Shown one piece after another: positions 26,968-36,120 of a stretch of 64,000 bases of DNA. Position 1 is the first letter of the stretch. Each line of letters begins with the position of its first letter. The notes beneath the pieces are model-generated. The model was not told the DNA's origin and did no database searches. It was given only the letters and a program-made list of their open reading frames with translations. Source of the DNA: G965212025 sp965237985. Lineage in GTDB: Bacteria > Pseudomonadota > Gammaproteobacteria > Poriferisulfidales > Oxydemutatoraceae. Position numbers and translations under genes: made by a program. The stretch covers positions 868,001-932,000 of the forward strand of contig OZ250161.1 in the NCBI GenBank assembly GCA_965237985.1, given 5' to 3'.

Positions 26968-28479
26968 TCAGGTCAAATGAATGGTAACCGCCTTGGTTTC
27001 CAGGTAATTTCCCAAAACTTCCTCACCCATTTCTCTCCCCCATCCGGATTGCTTATAGCCACCAAAAGGCAGAGCAGAGTCAAAGATGTTATAGCAATTG
27101 ACCCAAACGGTCCCGGATTTCAAACCGGCCGCAATTCGGTGTGCCTTGGAGATGTCACTAGTCCAAACTCCTGCCGCCAAACCGTAGTTCGTATCATTCG
27201 CCTGGGCAATAAGCGCTGCTTCGTCACCGCTGAAAGGTGCAGCCACCACCACCGGCCCGAATACCTCTTCCCTGACCACTTTCATATCGCTAGTGGTATC
27301 GGTCAAGACCGTCGGTTCGATAAAGTATCCTTTACCGGAGTTCTGGTGGCCACCAACGACGGCATTAGCTCCGTCTCCCAATCCGGATTCAAGGTAACCG
27401 CCGACACGCTGGTACTGGATTTCGGAAACCATTGGCCCCATCTCAGTGTCCTCTGCGAGACCATGTCCCACCTTGATTTTAGAAGCAATGTCCGACACGC
27501 CTGCCACTACCTCTTCGTAGTGATTCTTATGAACATAAAGCAGGGACCCGGCACAGCAGCACTGTCCATGATTGAAAAAGATCGCGTTCGCCGCACCGGA
27601 AATTGCCACTTCCAGATCGGCATCCTCCAGTACCAGGTTTGGCGACTTGCCGCCAAGCTCAAGACTCACTTTTTTCAAGTCATGGGAAGCGGCTTTCACA
27701 ATCAGTTTTCCCACTTCCGTGGAACCTGTGAAAGCCACCTTGTCGACACCAGGATGCGCAGCCAGTGAAGCTCCCGCTGTTTCACCAAATCCAGACACGA
27801 TGTTGACAACCCCGTCTGGAATGCCTGCTTCCTGAAGCAATTCACCGAGACGCAAACCTGTCAACGGAGTTTCCTCGGCAATTTTCAGTACCACCGTGCA
27901 ACCACATGCCAATGCCGGACCCAGCTTCCAGGATGCCATCAACAAAGGAAAATTCCACGGAATGATCTGTCCCACAACACCAATGGGCTCCATTCTCGTA
28001 TAAGAGTGGTATTGAGCCCCAGGCGTGTAGAGAACCGAAAGCGGGATGGTTCTGCCTTTGATTTTCGTACACCAGCCGGCCATATAATGAAAAATGTCGG
28101 CTGACAAAGGAACATCAGCAGCTCGAGCAACTGCGACGGGCTTCCCATTGTCAAGCGACTCGAGCTGTGCCAGTTCCTCAAGGTTTTCGAGGATTAAATC
28201 TCCGACTTTCCAGATGATCCTGCTTCTTTCAGCAGGCATCATGCTTGCCCATGGGCCGCTTTCAAAAGCTTTTCTAGCTGCTTTCACAGCTCGGTCGATG
28301 TCTTCGGCTTCGCCTTCGGGAACTCTCGCAATGACTTCCTCGGTCGCCGGATTCTTAACATCAAAACACTTGCCGGAAGCGGATTCGACCCACTGACCAC
28401 CGATCAACATGTTCCTTCTGGAACCAAGGAAATTTCTTGTCGCGTCCCCAAGACCCACGATATTTTCCACTGCACTCAT
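26968..28479 (-). CDS. NAD(P)-dependent aldehyde dehydrogenase (acetaldehyde/betaine aldehyde type)
   Basis: 503 aa from ATG 28479, preceded by GAGG at a good distance; a 33-bp open extension upstream is not needed. It oxidises an aldehyde to the acid with NAD(P)+. Conserved sites: NFPLLMASWKLGPAL (cofactor), FTGSTEVGK, the catalytic glutamate in LELGGKSPN and the catalytic cysteine in GQCCCAGS. Overall it looks like class-1/ALDH1-type enzymes acting on small aliphatic aldehydes. The substrate is not settled by sequence; acetaldehyde made by alcohol oxidation fits with acs next door. Confidence 0.9.
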   Translation of the reverse strand: MSAVENIVGLGDATRNFLGSRRNMLIGGQWVESASGKCFDVKNPATEEVIARVPEGEAEDIDRAVKAARKAFESGPWASMMPAERSRIIWKVGDLILENLEELAQLESLDNGKPVAVARAADVPLSADIFHYMAGWCTKIKGRTIPLSVLYTPGAQYHSYTRMEPIGVVGQIIPWNFPLLMASWKLGPALACGCTVVLKIAEETPLTGLRLGELLQEAGIPDGVVNIVSGFGETAGASLAAHPGVDKVAFTGSTEVGKLIVKAASHDLKKVSLELGGKSPNLVLEDADLEVAISGAANAIFFNHGQCCCAGSLLYVHKNHYEEVVAGVSDIASKIKVGHGLAEDTEMGPMVSEIQYQRVGGYLESGLGDGANAVVGGHQNSGKGYFIEPTVLTDTTSDMKVVREEVFGPVVVAAPFSGDEAALIAQANDTNYGLAAGVWTSDISKAHRIAAGLKSGTVWVNCYNIFDSALPFGGYKQSGWGREMGEEVLGNYLETKAVTIHLT

Positions 28480-28557
28480 TCTTTCCTCACGAGGTAGATC
28501 CAAACCCCTCACCGGGACCTGAAAAAAACATCATATACCCAAAAACATCGGGTACCG

Positions 28558-29955
28558 TCAACGCGCAGCGCTGACTTTCAATTTGCCCCCTTCTTTCTGT
28601 TTCTTGGTGAGCTCATACAGTGAGTATGCACCAAAACGCATCTGGTGGGGACGCCCCAGTTTCTCTTTGTAGAAATCGATGGCAAATCTTTCTTTCAGTT
28701 CTTTCCCGTCCCAGGCATAACCCTTCAAAAACTGCTCATCGTCTTCACCCGTCTTGTCCCAGTTGGACAACAGGGAAGAAGTGAAGTACATACGCCTGCC
28801 ATCCCAGCTTTGTGAGACCATGTTGACTTGGGCACCAATCACATGTTCATACACCTGTCGGGCATTGAAAGGATCCGAGATATCAAAATAACGGGTTTTC
28901 CCATCCAGGAAGGTTTGCACCCAAAGCCCTTTGTCATTGGCAGTGATGGAAATATCGACCGGCAAAGCAGTCCCCAGGGGGAACTTTTCTTTATTCCCAA
29001 CATCACCAATCGTAGCGGTGACTTTGGCTTTCCATCTACCGGATTTCTCGTCCTGGTACACCACCCACATTTTCGATGTCAAAGCTGAGGTGGTAAAGCA
29101 GTAATTGTTGAGTGCACCCCAGGCGCAACGAATTTCAAGCGGCGCTCCGGGCACATCGAGAACTTTCCTGGGTTTGCGAGTATGCAAATCCCACAACACC
29201 ATGGTGTTGCCAAAACGCGCCATGGCTTCAGGATTTTTCAACAATTCTGGAAGTGCCGTCATGTAATTGTCATAACCCGTAAAAGACGAGGTCAGCATGA
29301 TCCCTTTGCGAGGCAAGACGCGGATGTCATACCCGTAACCATCTGCAAATTTTCCAGATTGCGTCGCCCCGCGCAGATACTTCGTTGTCGGCAACCAGTG
29401 TGCGGCGACAAACTCACCCTCATTGGAGTACTCCACCAGCCCGGTCCGACCATGGTGATCTTTATCGTTGGACAAAGCACTGATCATCATTTTCCCAGGA
29501 AATGCGTAAAACGTATGCGGACCCACCATACCACCAGACTTTTCCACGAAATCGTTGATGACTTTTTTCAGACCTGGCTTGCGCGGGTCTGATGAAATAT
29601 CAAAAATGAAAATTTTGTTCGTGTCGAGAGCACCAGCCCACAAAAACCGGCGGTCGTCGGTCAACCCTGAGTGGTGCGCCTCGTTCCGGCCCTCCACGGA
29701 CAAGCTGTTAACGACTTTTCCATAATCCTCAGAGTTTGGGTTCACGGCAACGGTAACCAGTTTGTCCTGTCCGTCCCCCACACCTTCCTTCCCTAAAGTC
29801 CATACATAAACATAGTCTTCCTGCCCGGTGATTTTTTTCATGTATGGCGACAGGCAGGTTTCATCGGCAAAAACAGACGACATCATCGGTACAGCTAAAA
29901 ACAGAGTACCCAACAGCCACCTCACCCTGACCAAACTGAACTTCCTATTGTGCAT
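28558..29955 (-). CDS. mtoX: Methanethiol oxidase (SBP56 selenium-binding protein family)
   Basis: 465 aa from ATG 29955, chosen because GAGGAG sits six bases upstream; an ATG at 29976 is also in frame. A signal peptide (about residues 1-31, ending VFA) exports it to the periplasm. MtoX, a copper enzyme of the SBP56 family, oxidises methanethiol to formaldehyde, sulfide and hydrogen peroxide. Family stretches seen include the AHHSGLTDDRRFLWAGALD region, MVGPHTFYAFPGK and the C-terminal GRPHQMRFGAYSLYELTK. The exported form is the bacterial type. The SCO1/SenC- and MauG-like partners often found beside mtoX are not adjacent here. Confidence 0.9.
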   Translation of the reverse strand: MHNRKFSLVRVRWLLGTLFLAVPMMSSVFADETCLSPYMKKITGQEDYVYVWTLGKEGVGDGQDKLVTVAVNPNSEDYGKVVNSLSVEGRNEAHHSGLTDDRRFLWAGALDTNKIFIFDISSDPRKPGLKKVINDFVEKSGGMVGPHTFYAFPGKMMISALSNDKDHHGRTGLVEYSNEGEFVAAHWLPTTKYLRGATQSGKFADGYGYDIRVLPRKGIMLTSSFTGYDNYMTALPELLKNPEAMARFGNTMVLWDLHTRKPRKVLDVPGAPLEIRCAWGALNNYCFTTSALTSKMWVVYQDEKSGRWKAKVTATIGDVGNKEKFPLGTALPVDISITANDKGLWVQTFLDGKTRYFDISDPFNARQVYEHVIGAQVNMVSQSWDGRRMYFTSSLLSNWDKTGEDDEQFLKGYAWDGKELKERFAIDFYKEKLGRPHQMRFGAYSLYELTKKQKEGGKLKVSAAR

Positions 29956-30085
29956 ATCTATCTCCTCATTCGTCACTTGAAAGGCAAAAAACCGAGCCGC
30001 TAAAGCCGTTTTTCAGACCGCTCAACTGGAACTGAAAATCCATCCCTCGGTCAAGTCTAAAAATTCCTGAAACTGAATCAAAAAC

Positions 30086-30631
30086 TCACCTTCCCGGTTC
30101 CGGAAACAAAAATCCCTCGTGCCTCAGCAGATCGCGCTTCAAAACGACAAAATCGCCTTCCACATTTTTGCAGTACCCCCCCAGCCAGCCACTCCCAATC
30201 ACACGGTGACAGGGTATCAGCAAGGCAAACGGATTTGAAGCACAGGCCATTCCAACTCCTCTGGCGCTACCCACATAACGTGCACCGGAAACATACATCT
30301 TCGCAGCCAGTTTTAACACCCCCTCATAGGTACAGACAACTCCCACAGGCAGAGTGCCAATTTTATGCAACACCAGGTTGAAGTAGCCCCCGGACACCAA
30401 TCTTTGCGGCAAAAAATCGTGCAACACCACGTATCCGTTCAAACAATCTTCCGGGGTGGAGAAATAGCACTCCAGCCAATCCCTGGTCTCTTTCAAAACC
30501 CGGTCCGGTCTCTCGCCCCCGTTATCGCCGTCCGCATTGAAACTCCACCTGACGCTTTTAAGAAGCCCCCGCTCACTGGACAGACAAAGTCTCCAATGAG
30601 GGAAAGGCGTAACAACAACCTGGCTCGGCAC
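30086..30631 (-). CDS. ogt: Methylated-DNA--protein-cysteine methyltransferase
   Basis: 181 aa from GTG 30631. It removes methyl groups from O6-methylguanine onto its own cysteine. The active site IPCHRVIG (about residues 137-144) and the downstream GGY...LKRDLLRHEG are intact; the N-terminal ribonuclease-like domain is short. It starts 14 bp after the 3' end of tRNA-Gly and may be read from the rplS transcript, without a clear ribosome binding site. A defence against alkylation is plausible in a C1-metabolising cell (inference). Confidence 0.92.
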   Translation of the reverse strand: MPSQVVVTPFPHWRLCLSSERGLLKSVRWSFNADGDNGGERPDRVLKETRDWLECYFSTPEDCLNGYVVLHDFLPQRLVSGGYFNLVLHKIGTLPVGVVCTYEGVLKLAAKMYVSGARYVGSARGVGMACASNPFALLIPCHRVIGSGWLGGYCKNVEGDFVVLKRDLLRHEGFLFPEPGR

Positions 30632-30644
30632 GGAAAGACAACAG

Positions 30645-30716
30645 AGCGGGTGAGGAGAATTGAACTCCCGTTACCAGCTTGGGAAGCTGGGGTAATAACC
30701 GTTATACGACACCCGC
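30645..30716 (-). tRNA. tRNA-Gly (anticodon CCC)
   Basis: 72 nt on the minus strand. The acceptor stem GCGGGTG pairs with CACCCGC, followed by discriminator T; CCA is not encoded. The anticodon stem CCAGC/GCTGG encloses TTCCCAA with anticodon CCC (complement of 30681-30683), and the T arm holds GTTCAATTC. The first base G at 30716 is also the last base of the rplS stop codon TAG, so the tRNA directly overlaps the ribosomal protein gene. Confidence 0.95.
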
Positions 30717-31084
30717 TAAACTGTTTTTCGCCGCTTCTTGCCCAAATCTTCTTTGATGCGAGCTTTTTTGCCGGTCCGGCCTCTGAGATAGTAAAGCTTG
30801 GCGCGGCGGACTTTGGCACGGCGTTTCACCTCGATGCTTTTGATTTCCGGGCTGTGCGTTTGGAAAACACGTTCCACCCCCACACCAAGCGACAATTTTC
30901 TGAGAGTGAAAGACGAATTCAGCCCCCGGTTCTTTATGGCAATCACATTGCCGACAAAGAGTTGAATTCTTTCGCGTTCGCCTTCCCGAACACACACTTT
31001 CACCGCGAGCGTATCGCCCGGACAAAATTCCGGCAGGTCATCCCGCAAACTTTCCTTTTCAATCATTTCAATGAGATTGTTCAC
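30716..31084 (-). CDS. rplS: 50S ribosomal protein L19
   Basis: 122 aa from GTG 31084. L19 lies at the interface of the ribosomal subunits. It shows the family core FCPGDTLAVKVCVREGERERIQLFVGN split over residues 20-46 and RRAKVRRAKLYYLRGRTGKKARIKE at the C-terminus. The start overlaps trmD by 17 bp. The stop TAG shares its G with the first base of tRNA-Gly. Confidence 0.96.
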   Translation of the reverse strand: MNNLIEMIEKESLRDDLPEFCPGDTLAVKVCVREGERERIQLFVGNVIAIKNRGLNSSFTLRKLSLGVGVERVFQTHSPEIKSIEVKRRAKVRRAKLYYLRGRTGKKARIKEDLGKKRRKTV

Positions 31085-31871
31085 TTAAAACCACCTCCCG
31101 ATGTTTTTTCTGCGGCTGATCAGCCAAAACTTCCTGCAAAGCATGCTGGGCAGCGTATTCACCAAGCAAAGCGTTTTCTTCTACATTCAGATCGCATTTC
31201 AAAAGCAGGTCTGGACGTTTCTCCAAGGTCCTCCCCAACGCGTTCTTCAAGCGCCAGCGCCTGATTCTCTCGTGGTCCCCGCACAGCAAAACTTCTGGAA
31301 CGATCTGCCCTTCATATTCGACCGGCCTCGTATAGTGCGCGCAATCCAGGTACCCGTTTACCAGCGAATCCTGCCGGGCCGAATCCTCGTCTCCTAAAAC
31401 TCCTTTCACTTGGCGCGCCACGGCATCAATCACCACCATGGCGGCAGCTTCACCGCCGCTGATCACGTAATCACCCAGGGAAAGTTCTTCATCAACATGA
31501 CTGAGCACCCTTTCATCCACTCCGCGGTAACGTCCCGAAAGCAATATCAGCCCGTCACGAGTCGCCATTTCATTGACCAATTTCTGGTCCAGACTCCGCC
31601 CCTGGGGGCTCAAATAAATCGTTCGAAAATTGCCACGCTGGCGCGCTTTCGCCGCCGACAAAGCCTTGTTCAGCGGCGGGGCCATCATGACCATTCCGGG
31701 CCCACCTCCGCATGGCCTGTCGTCAATGGTTTTGCGCGCATCCGGGGCATATTCTCGCGGGTTCCACGTTTCCACCATCAGCAAGCCTCTTTCCAGTGCC
31801 CGCCCCAACACCCCATAACGCACGAAATGGTGAACCATTTCAGGAAAAATCGTAATGACATCAATCCGCAT
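31068..31871 (-). CDS. trmD: tRNA (guanine-N1-)-methyltransferase
   Basis: 267 aa from ATG 31871 (MRIDVITIFPEMV), the standard N-terminus; an upstream extension is not needed. TrmD methylates G37 of tRNAs and prevents frameshifting. The trefoil-knot SAM site is seen as LSGRYRGVDERV and LSLGDYVISGGEAAAMVVID (about residues 112-150), with the DSF-like loop in SARQDSLVNGYLDCAHYTRP. The ATG shares one base with the rimM stop, indicating coupling. Confidence 0.96.
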   Translation of the reverse strand: MRIDVITIFPEMVHHFVRYGVLGRALERGLLMVETWNPREYAPDARKTIDDRPCGGGPGMVMMAPPLNKALSAAKARQRGNFRTIYLSPQGRSLDQKLVNEMATRDGLILLSGRYRGVDERVLSHVDEELSLGDYVISGGEAAAMVVIDAVARQVKGVLGDEDSARQDSLVNGYLDCAHYTRPVEYEGQIVPEVLLCGDHERIRRWRLKNALGRTLEKRPDLLLKCDLNVEENALLGEYAAQHALQEVLADQPQKKHREVVLSEQSH

Positions 31872-32446
31872 CACCAATCCCGTTGCCAATCCACCGTGAT
31901 GCAATTGCACGCTTCATCAACATCCAGCACGTAGCGCGACCAGACAAAAGGCACCAAAGTCGGCATGCCATCCCGGCAAACTTCCATGATGTCACTGGCC
32001 CCAGTCCTGAATAACCCCCTGACTTCGCCCAGTTCAACTCCGTCCCGGGTCACGACACGCATGCCCGAAAGCTGGTGCCAATAATACTCGCCCTCTCCAA
32101 TCGCCCCCAAGCTGTGCTCATCAATGGCGATTTCTTCACCCAACAGACACGCGGCTGCCCCGCGGTTTTCAATGCCCGTCAGTTGCGCCACAAATCCGAC
32201 ACCGTGAGCACGCACACCGACCAGCTTGAAATGCCGCCGTTCCTGTCCCAGAACGCAACAAGACAATTCACAAATGCCTTCGTGAGGTTCCATATAAGAT
32301 ACAAGTTTCACCTTGCCTTCACGGCCGAACAGACCCACTATTTTGCCGACCACCACCACCTGACCGACGTGCCCCAGTTGTCCGGGAGCTACATCACCAG
32401 AAGTATTACGCGAGTCAAACGGCAGCGTGGATTTTTTTGTATTCAC
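31871..32446 (-). CDS. rimM: Ribosome maturation factor RimM
   Basis: About 191 aa from GTG 32446, overlapping rpsP by 31 bp; the frame is open to 32482 and internal starts cannot be excluded. RimM binds S19 and helps mature the 30S head. The N-terminal beta-barrel domain starts at VVVGKIVGLFGREGKVKLVSY, and the PRC-barrel ends with YVLDVDEACNCITVDW. It occupies its usual place between rpsP and trmD. Confidence 0.9.
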   Translation of the reverse strand: MNTKKSTLPFDSRNTSGDVAPGQLGHVGQVVVVGKIVGLFGREGKVKLVSYMEPHEGICELSCCVLGQERRHFKLVGVRAHGVGFVAQLTGIENRGAAACLLGEEIAIDEHSLGAIGEGEYYWHQLSGMRVVTRDGVELGEVRGLFRTGASDIMEVCRDGMPTLVPFVWSRYVLDVDEACNCITVDWQRDW

Positions 32447-32675
32447 GAAGCAACGCCTTGACCCGGTCGGACAATTGCGCACCCTGTTTCAACCAGTAAT
32501 CCACTCTGTCCAGTTTGATTTTCATCCTATCCTTGTCCAGGTAGTTTGCCATGGGGTCGAAATGCCCAACACGCTCGACGAATCCGCTGTCTCTTCGCTT
32601 GCGGGAATCAGTTGCAACCAAGCTGTAGGAAGGTCTTCCTTTGGCACCCTTCCTGGCTAAACGTATCACTACCAT
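32415..32675 (-). CDS. rpsP: 30S ribosomal protein S16
   Basis: 86 aa, full length. It begins MVVIRLARKGAKGRPSYSLV and contains the family stretch ATDSRKRRDSGFVERVGHFDP (split around residue 35). It is the first gene of rpsP-rimM-trmD-rplS on the minus strand; the promoter should lie in the gene-free stretch to its right. Confidence 0.96.
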   Translation of the reverse strand: MVVIRLARKGAKGRPSYSLVATDSRKRRDSGFVERVGHFDPMANYLDKDRMKIKLDRVDYWLKQGAQLSDRVKALLREYKKIHAAV

Positions 32676-33268
32676 AATTATCTGTGGTCAAAAAATCAGA
32701 CGTTGGCAATCCGCAGGCGCAGGCCAGCGCGAACCAAGGGGCATACTAGAACAATTTGAGTACACATGACAGACCCATTGTAAAAACCTGCATGCCCGAC
32801 AACTGCACGCCAAATTACTGTCGACCCGGCAGGAACAAAGCCGCACGAAACGACAGGACCCAAGCTCCTGCACAACCTGCAGATGCACTTTAATCCGCCA
32901 ACTGCCAGGCATGCCCTCAACCGGAATCACTCCACCGCCAGACATCATGCGAGGGTATTCCCAAGGCTGTCAAACAGTCAACGGATACCTCGGCATCCTT
33001 GCCAACAACCTGGCCGCGGGCAACAAAACGTCAGAAATCCTTTTAGCGAGTTCCGCCCCGTATCCGAGGCACCGGAATCAAAAGAAATATCTGGCAGTAA
33101 AGAAGCCTTGGTTGACAAGAACCCCACTGTACAGCCCGAATGATCAAAGCGTGCGGGACCTAAAACCCAAGAAGGAAGTAGTGTCTGGCATCACTCGGCA
33201 AAGCGCCTGGTTTCATTCGGCGCAGAGAATGACGGTGGCGGCTTGGCTGTGCATTTTTCACCATTTGT
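32676..33268. other. Gene-free region between rpsP and umuC
   Basis: About 590 bp with no convincing gene. It should contain the rpsP operon promoter (minus strand) and the transcript end of umuC. I did not recognise a clear promoter pair or hairpin. Confidence 0.45.
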
Positions 33269-34528
33269 CTAGCCACGAACCTCGAGCAAATGTTCCCAGC
33301 GCGTAGTGTAATTCGGCGAAAGATGGGCCTGGCGCATTCCCCAGGCACGTACACCAAAACCTTGTGCCGCACTCTTGATCGTCCCTCGACCCCATATGGA
33401 ATTAATACTGTCAAACACTTCCATGAGCCGAGCACGCGACCTCCCCCCTGACACAGAAAACATTTCGCCTGGGGTTTGGGAACGTGGTATCAGGCCAGCC
33501 ATGATGACACCCACCCTGTTGCATGGCCTGCCCTGATGATGAATACGGCGCAGCGCCTGCCGGGCAACTTGCGTCAATACTAAAATGTCATCACTTGGCA
33601 CCGGCAAGCGCAATACGCAAGTTCGAGTTTTGCCTGCCGGGTCGCGGGCATGCTCCGCCTCTTCGACAAACACTTGGAGCACAGAAGCAAGCATTTTCGA
33701 TCTCCGCAGTTTTTCCGCACAGCGCGCACAGAAAACGGCCGCCGCCTCCGACAGCGGCTGCCAGTCCCGCAATTTACCGGCGTCGGCAAACGTACGAGTA
33801 CAGCACACTGACTTGCGCGTCCGAGCCACTGCCAGCGGCAGGCAGGACACTCCCTGCAATTCCTGGTGCACGCGTAGCTGCGCAACGGAAAAATGACGGC
33901 TTAGCCAATCTCGCGACACACTCGCATAATCCAGTGCAGAGTGGATACCGTCTTTCTCCAACTTGCGCGCAACACGTGAGCCGATACCCCACACTTCTCG
34001 CACCGACAACTTCTGCAAAGCTCTCCGCACGGCATCGCGTTCGCCAAGCACCACGGGAGTGTTGTTTTTCTTGGCGATGCCGACAGCGACTTTGGCCAAA
34101 GTCTTGGTAGGCCCGACGCCCACGCTGACCGGCAGGCCAAGCCAACGTCCCAGTGTCCAAACAGCTTTTCTGGCAAAATCCACGCCGGCCTTCGGAGACT
34201 CCTCTCCAAGTTGCAGAAAAGCCTCGTCTATTGAATACACTTCAAGCGCTGGAGCCAGTCCTGCCAGCACGTTCATCATGCGCTGACTGATGTCGCCATA
34301 CAAAGTAAAGTTCGCCGAGAATTTCGCCACTTCGTAGTGCCGAAACAAGTTTCGGTACTTGTATTCCGGCGCCCCCATCGGGATGCCCAGCACCTTGGCC
34401 TCGGCGGAACGGGCAATGACACAACCATCATTGTTGGAGAGAACCACAACCGCACGCCCCTGTAGCGCAGGATTAAAAATGCGCTCGCAGGAAACGTAGA
34501 AATTGTCACCATCCACCAAAGCAAACAT
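33269..34528 (-). CDS. umuC: DNA polymerase V catalytic subunit UmuC
   Basis: 419 aa from ATG 34528 (MFALVDGDNFYVSCERIF), the standard start; an upstream extension in frame is duplicated spacer. A Y-family polymerase for translesion synthesis, working with cleaved UmuD. The catalytic residues are seen in ALVDGDNFY and EVYSIDEAFL (about residue 95-104); the helix-hairpin-helix VWGIGSRVARKLEKDGI and the little-finger domain follow. Its first 85 or so codons occur in two further frameshifted copies to the right, so the distance to intact umuD has grown to about 1.05 kb. Confidence 0.95.
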   Translation of the reverse strand: MFALVDGDNFYVSCERIFNPALQGRAVVVLSNNDGCVIARSAEAKVLGIPMGAPEYKYRNLFRHYEVAKFSANFTLYGDISQRMMNVLAGLAPALEVYSIDEAFLQLGEESPKAGVDFARKAVWTLGRWLGLPVSVGVGPTKTLAKVAVGIAKKNNTPVVLGERDAVRRALQKLSVREVWGIGSRVARKLEKDGIHSALDYASVSRDWLSRHFSVAQLRVHQELQGVSCLPLAVARTRKSVCCTRTFADAGKLRDWQPLSEAAAVFCARCAEKLRRSKMLASVLQVFVEEAEHARDPAGKTRTCVLRLPVPSDDILVLTQVARQALRRIHHQGRPCNRVGVIMAGLIPRSQTPGEMFSVSGGRSRARLMEVFDSINSIWGRGTIKSAAQGFGVRAWGMRQAHLSPNYTTRWEHLLEVRG

Positions 34529-35813
34529 GTCTTGCCCAGGGAACCCTTTCCCCACAGCTTTAGCGACTTCCACCCGGCTTGTGAATAACGCAGCTGACCA
34601 CGCCCCAAATGCGGAAATCCTCATCCTCATTTACTTTGACGGGATCAAAGTCCGGGTGCGCAGAAATCAAATACAAGCCATCCCGTTTCTTCACCAAGCG
34701 TCTGGCCGCGCCCCCCCAGCTACAAAGCACACTGCAATCTGACCGCCGCGCCACTCAAGAGGGCAATCCATGACCAACAAATCCCCATCATGCGCTGACT
34801 GATGTCGCCATACAAAGTAAAGTTCGCCGAGAATTTCGCCACTCCCTGGTGCCGAAACAAGTTTCGCTACCTGCATTACGGCGCCCCCAACGGAATACCC
34901 GGCACCTTGGCCTCGGCGGAACGGGCGATGCCCAACCATCACTGTTGGAGAGAGCCACAACCGCACGCCCCTGTAGCGCAGGACTAAAATGCGCTCGCAG
35001 GAAACGTAGAAATTGTCACCATCCACCAAAGCAAACATGTCTTGCCCAGGGAACCCTTTCCCCACAGCTTTAGCGACTTCCACCCGGCTTGTGAATAACG
35101 CAGCTGACCACGCCCCAAATGCGGAAATCCTCACCTCATTTACTTTGACGGGATCAAAGTCCGGGTGCGCAGAAATCAAATACAAGCCATCCCGTTTCTT
35201 CACCAAGCGTCTGGCCGCGCCCCCCCAGCTACAAAGCACACTGCAATCTGACCGCCGCGCCACTCAAGGGGGCAATCCATGACCAACAAATCCCCATCAT
35301 GCGCTGACTGATGTCGCCATACAAAGTAAAGTTCGCCGAGAATTTCGCCACTCCCTGGTGCCGAAACAAGTTTCGCTACCTGCATTACGGCGCCCCCAAC
35401 GGAATACCCGGCACCTTGGCCTCGGCGGAACGGGCGATGACACAACCATCACTGTTGGAGAGAACCACAACCGCACGCCCCTGTAGCGCAGGACTAAAAT
35501 GCGCTCGCAGGAAACGTAGAAATTGTCACCATCCACCAAAGCAAACATGTCTTGCCCAGGGAACCCTTCCCGCGCGGCTTTAACGATTTCCACCCGGCTT
35601 GTGAATAACGTAGCTGACCACGCCCCAAATGCGGAAATCCTCATCCTCATTTACTTTGACGGGATCAAAGTCCGGGTGCGCAGAAATCAAATACAAGCCA
35701 TCCTGTTTCTTCACCAAGCGCTTGACCGTGAATTCGCCATCTACGAAACACACTGCAATCTGACCGTCGCGCCACTCAAGAGAGCGATCTATGACCAGCA
35801 AATCCCCATCATG
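34274..35813. repeat. Triplicated umuD-umuC junction segment (units of 512, 509 and 512 bp)
   Basis: Three direct units start at 34274, 34786 and 35295, each at CATCATG, and a final CATCATG at 35807 lies in intact umuD. Each unit holds the 5' part of umuC and the 3' part of umuD. The left unit continues into the full umuC, the right one into the full umuD. CATCATG occurs naturally in both genes, so the event looks like recombination across a 7-bp microhomology followed by a second expansion. Units differ by substitutions and single-base indels. Confidence 0.93.
34560..35548 (-). pseudogene. umuC' and umuD' fragments in the triplicated segment
   Basis: Two umuC 5' fragments start at ATG 35548 and ATG 35038. 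Both lose the frame after SCERI because a run of five A in the intact gene is four A here. Two umuD 3' fragments (35070-35294 and 34560-34785) keep the umuD stop but lack the N-terminus and catalytic serine region; their upstream parts are also altered (poly-C insertion around 34710 and 35220). None should give a working protein, though the umuD pieces could be read as short peptides. Confidence 0.85.
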
Positions 35814-36011
35814 TATGCTGGCGCCCACCATGGAATTGCCCCTGACCCGGGCAAAAAACGTCGCGGCCGGGTTCTTGATCAGATGGCGATTCAAATCAAG
35901 CTCCACCTCGATGTGATCGTCCGCTGGCGAAGGAAAGCCGGCAGCAACACCGGCGGCACTGTAGGGACGCTGCAGTTCTGTTGCGGTGACCGCTCCATAA
36001 AATTCCATCAT
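35580..36011 (-). CDS. umuD: UmuD, LexA-like self-cleaving polymerase V subunit
   Basis: 143 aa from ATG 36011 (MMEFYG), with GAGGG a few bases upstream; a GTG at 36041 is also in frame. UmuD cleaves itself after RecA activation and then joins UmuC. The cleavage site is Ala-Gly in GVAAGFPSP; the catalytic serine is in RGNSMVGA and the lysine in EFTVKRLVKK. Length matches E. coli UmuD (139 aa). I see no convincing LexA operator in the 80 bp upstream. Confidence 0.95.
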   Translation of the reverse strand: MMEFYGAVTATELQRPYSAAGVAAGFPSPADDHIEVELDLNRHLIKNPAATFFARVRGNSMVGASIHDGDLLVIDRSLEWRDGQIAVCFVDGEFTVKRLVKKQDGLYLISAHPDFDPVKVNEDEDFRIWGVVSYVIHKPGGNR

Positions 36012-36120
36012 CGCCACCCTCGTGCTCTTCCTGGCATTCACGGGCTTGTCCCGACCTGAAAACGAGGCTTGGCTTGGCTACGCCGGCAGGCATCCCAAAA
36101 AACCAGGCAATGTCTGTTGC

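Noticed and set aside
29182..29592. Plus-strand frame antisense to mtoX
   Set aside because: Fully contained in a conserved gene and without motifs.
34274..35813. CRISPR array or phage repeat
   Set aside because: Units are about 510 bp, adjacent and coding in origin (umuD and umuC pieces), not short repeats with unique spacers.
35927..36120. LexA operator ahead of umuD
   Set aside because: No CTGT-N8-ACAG match could be found in the upstream region by eye.
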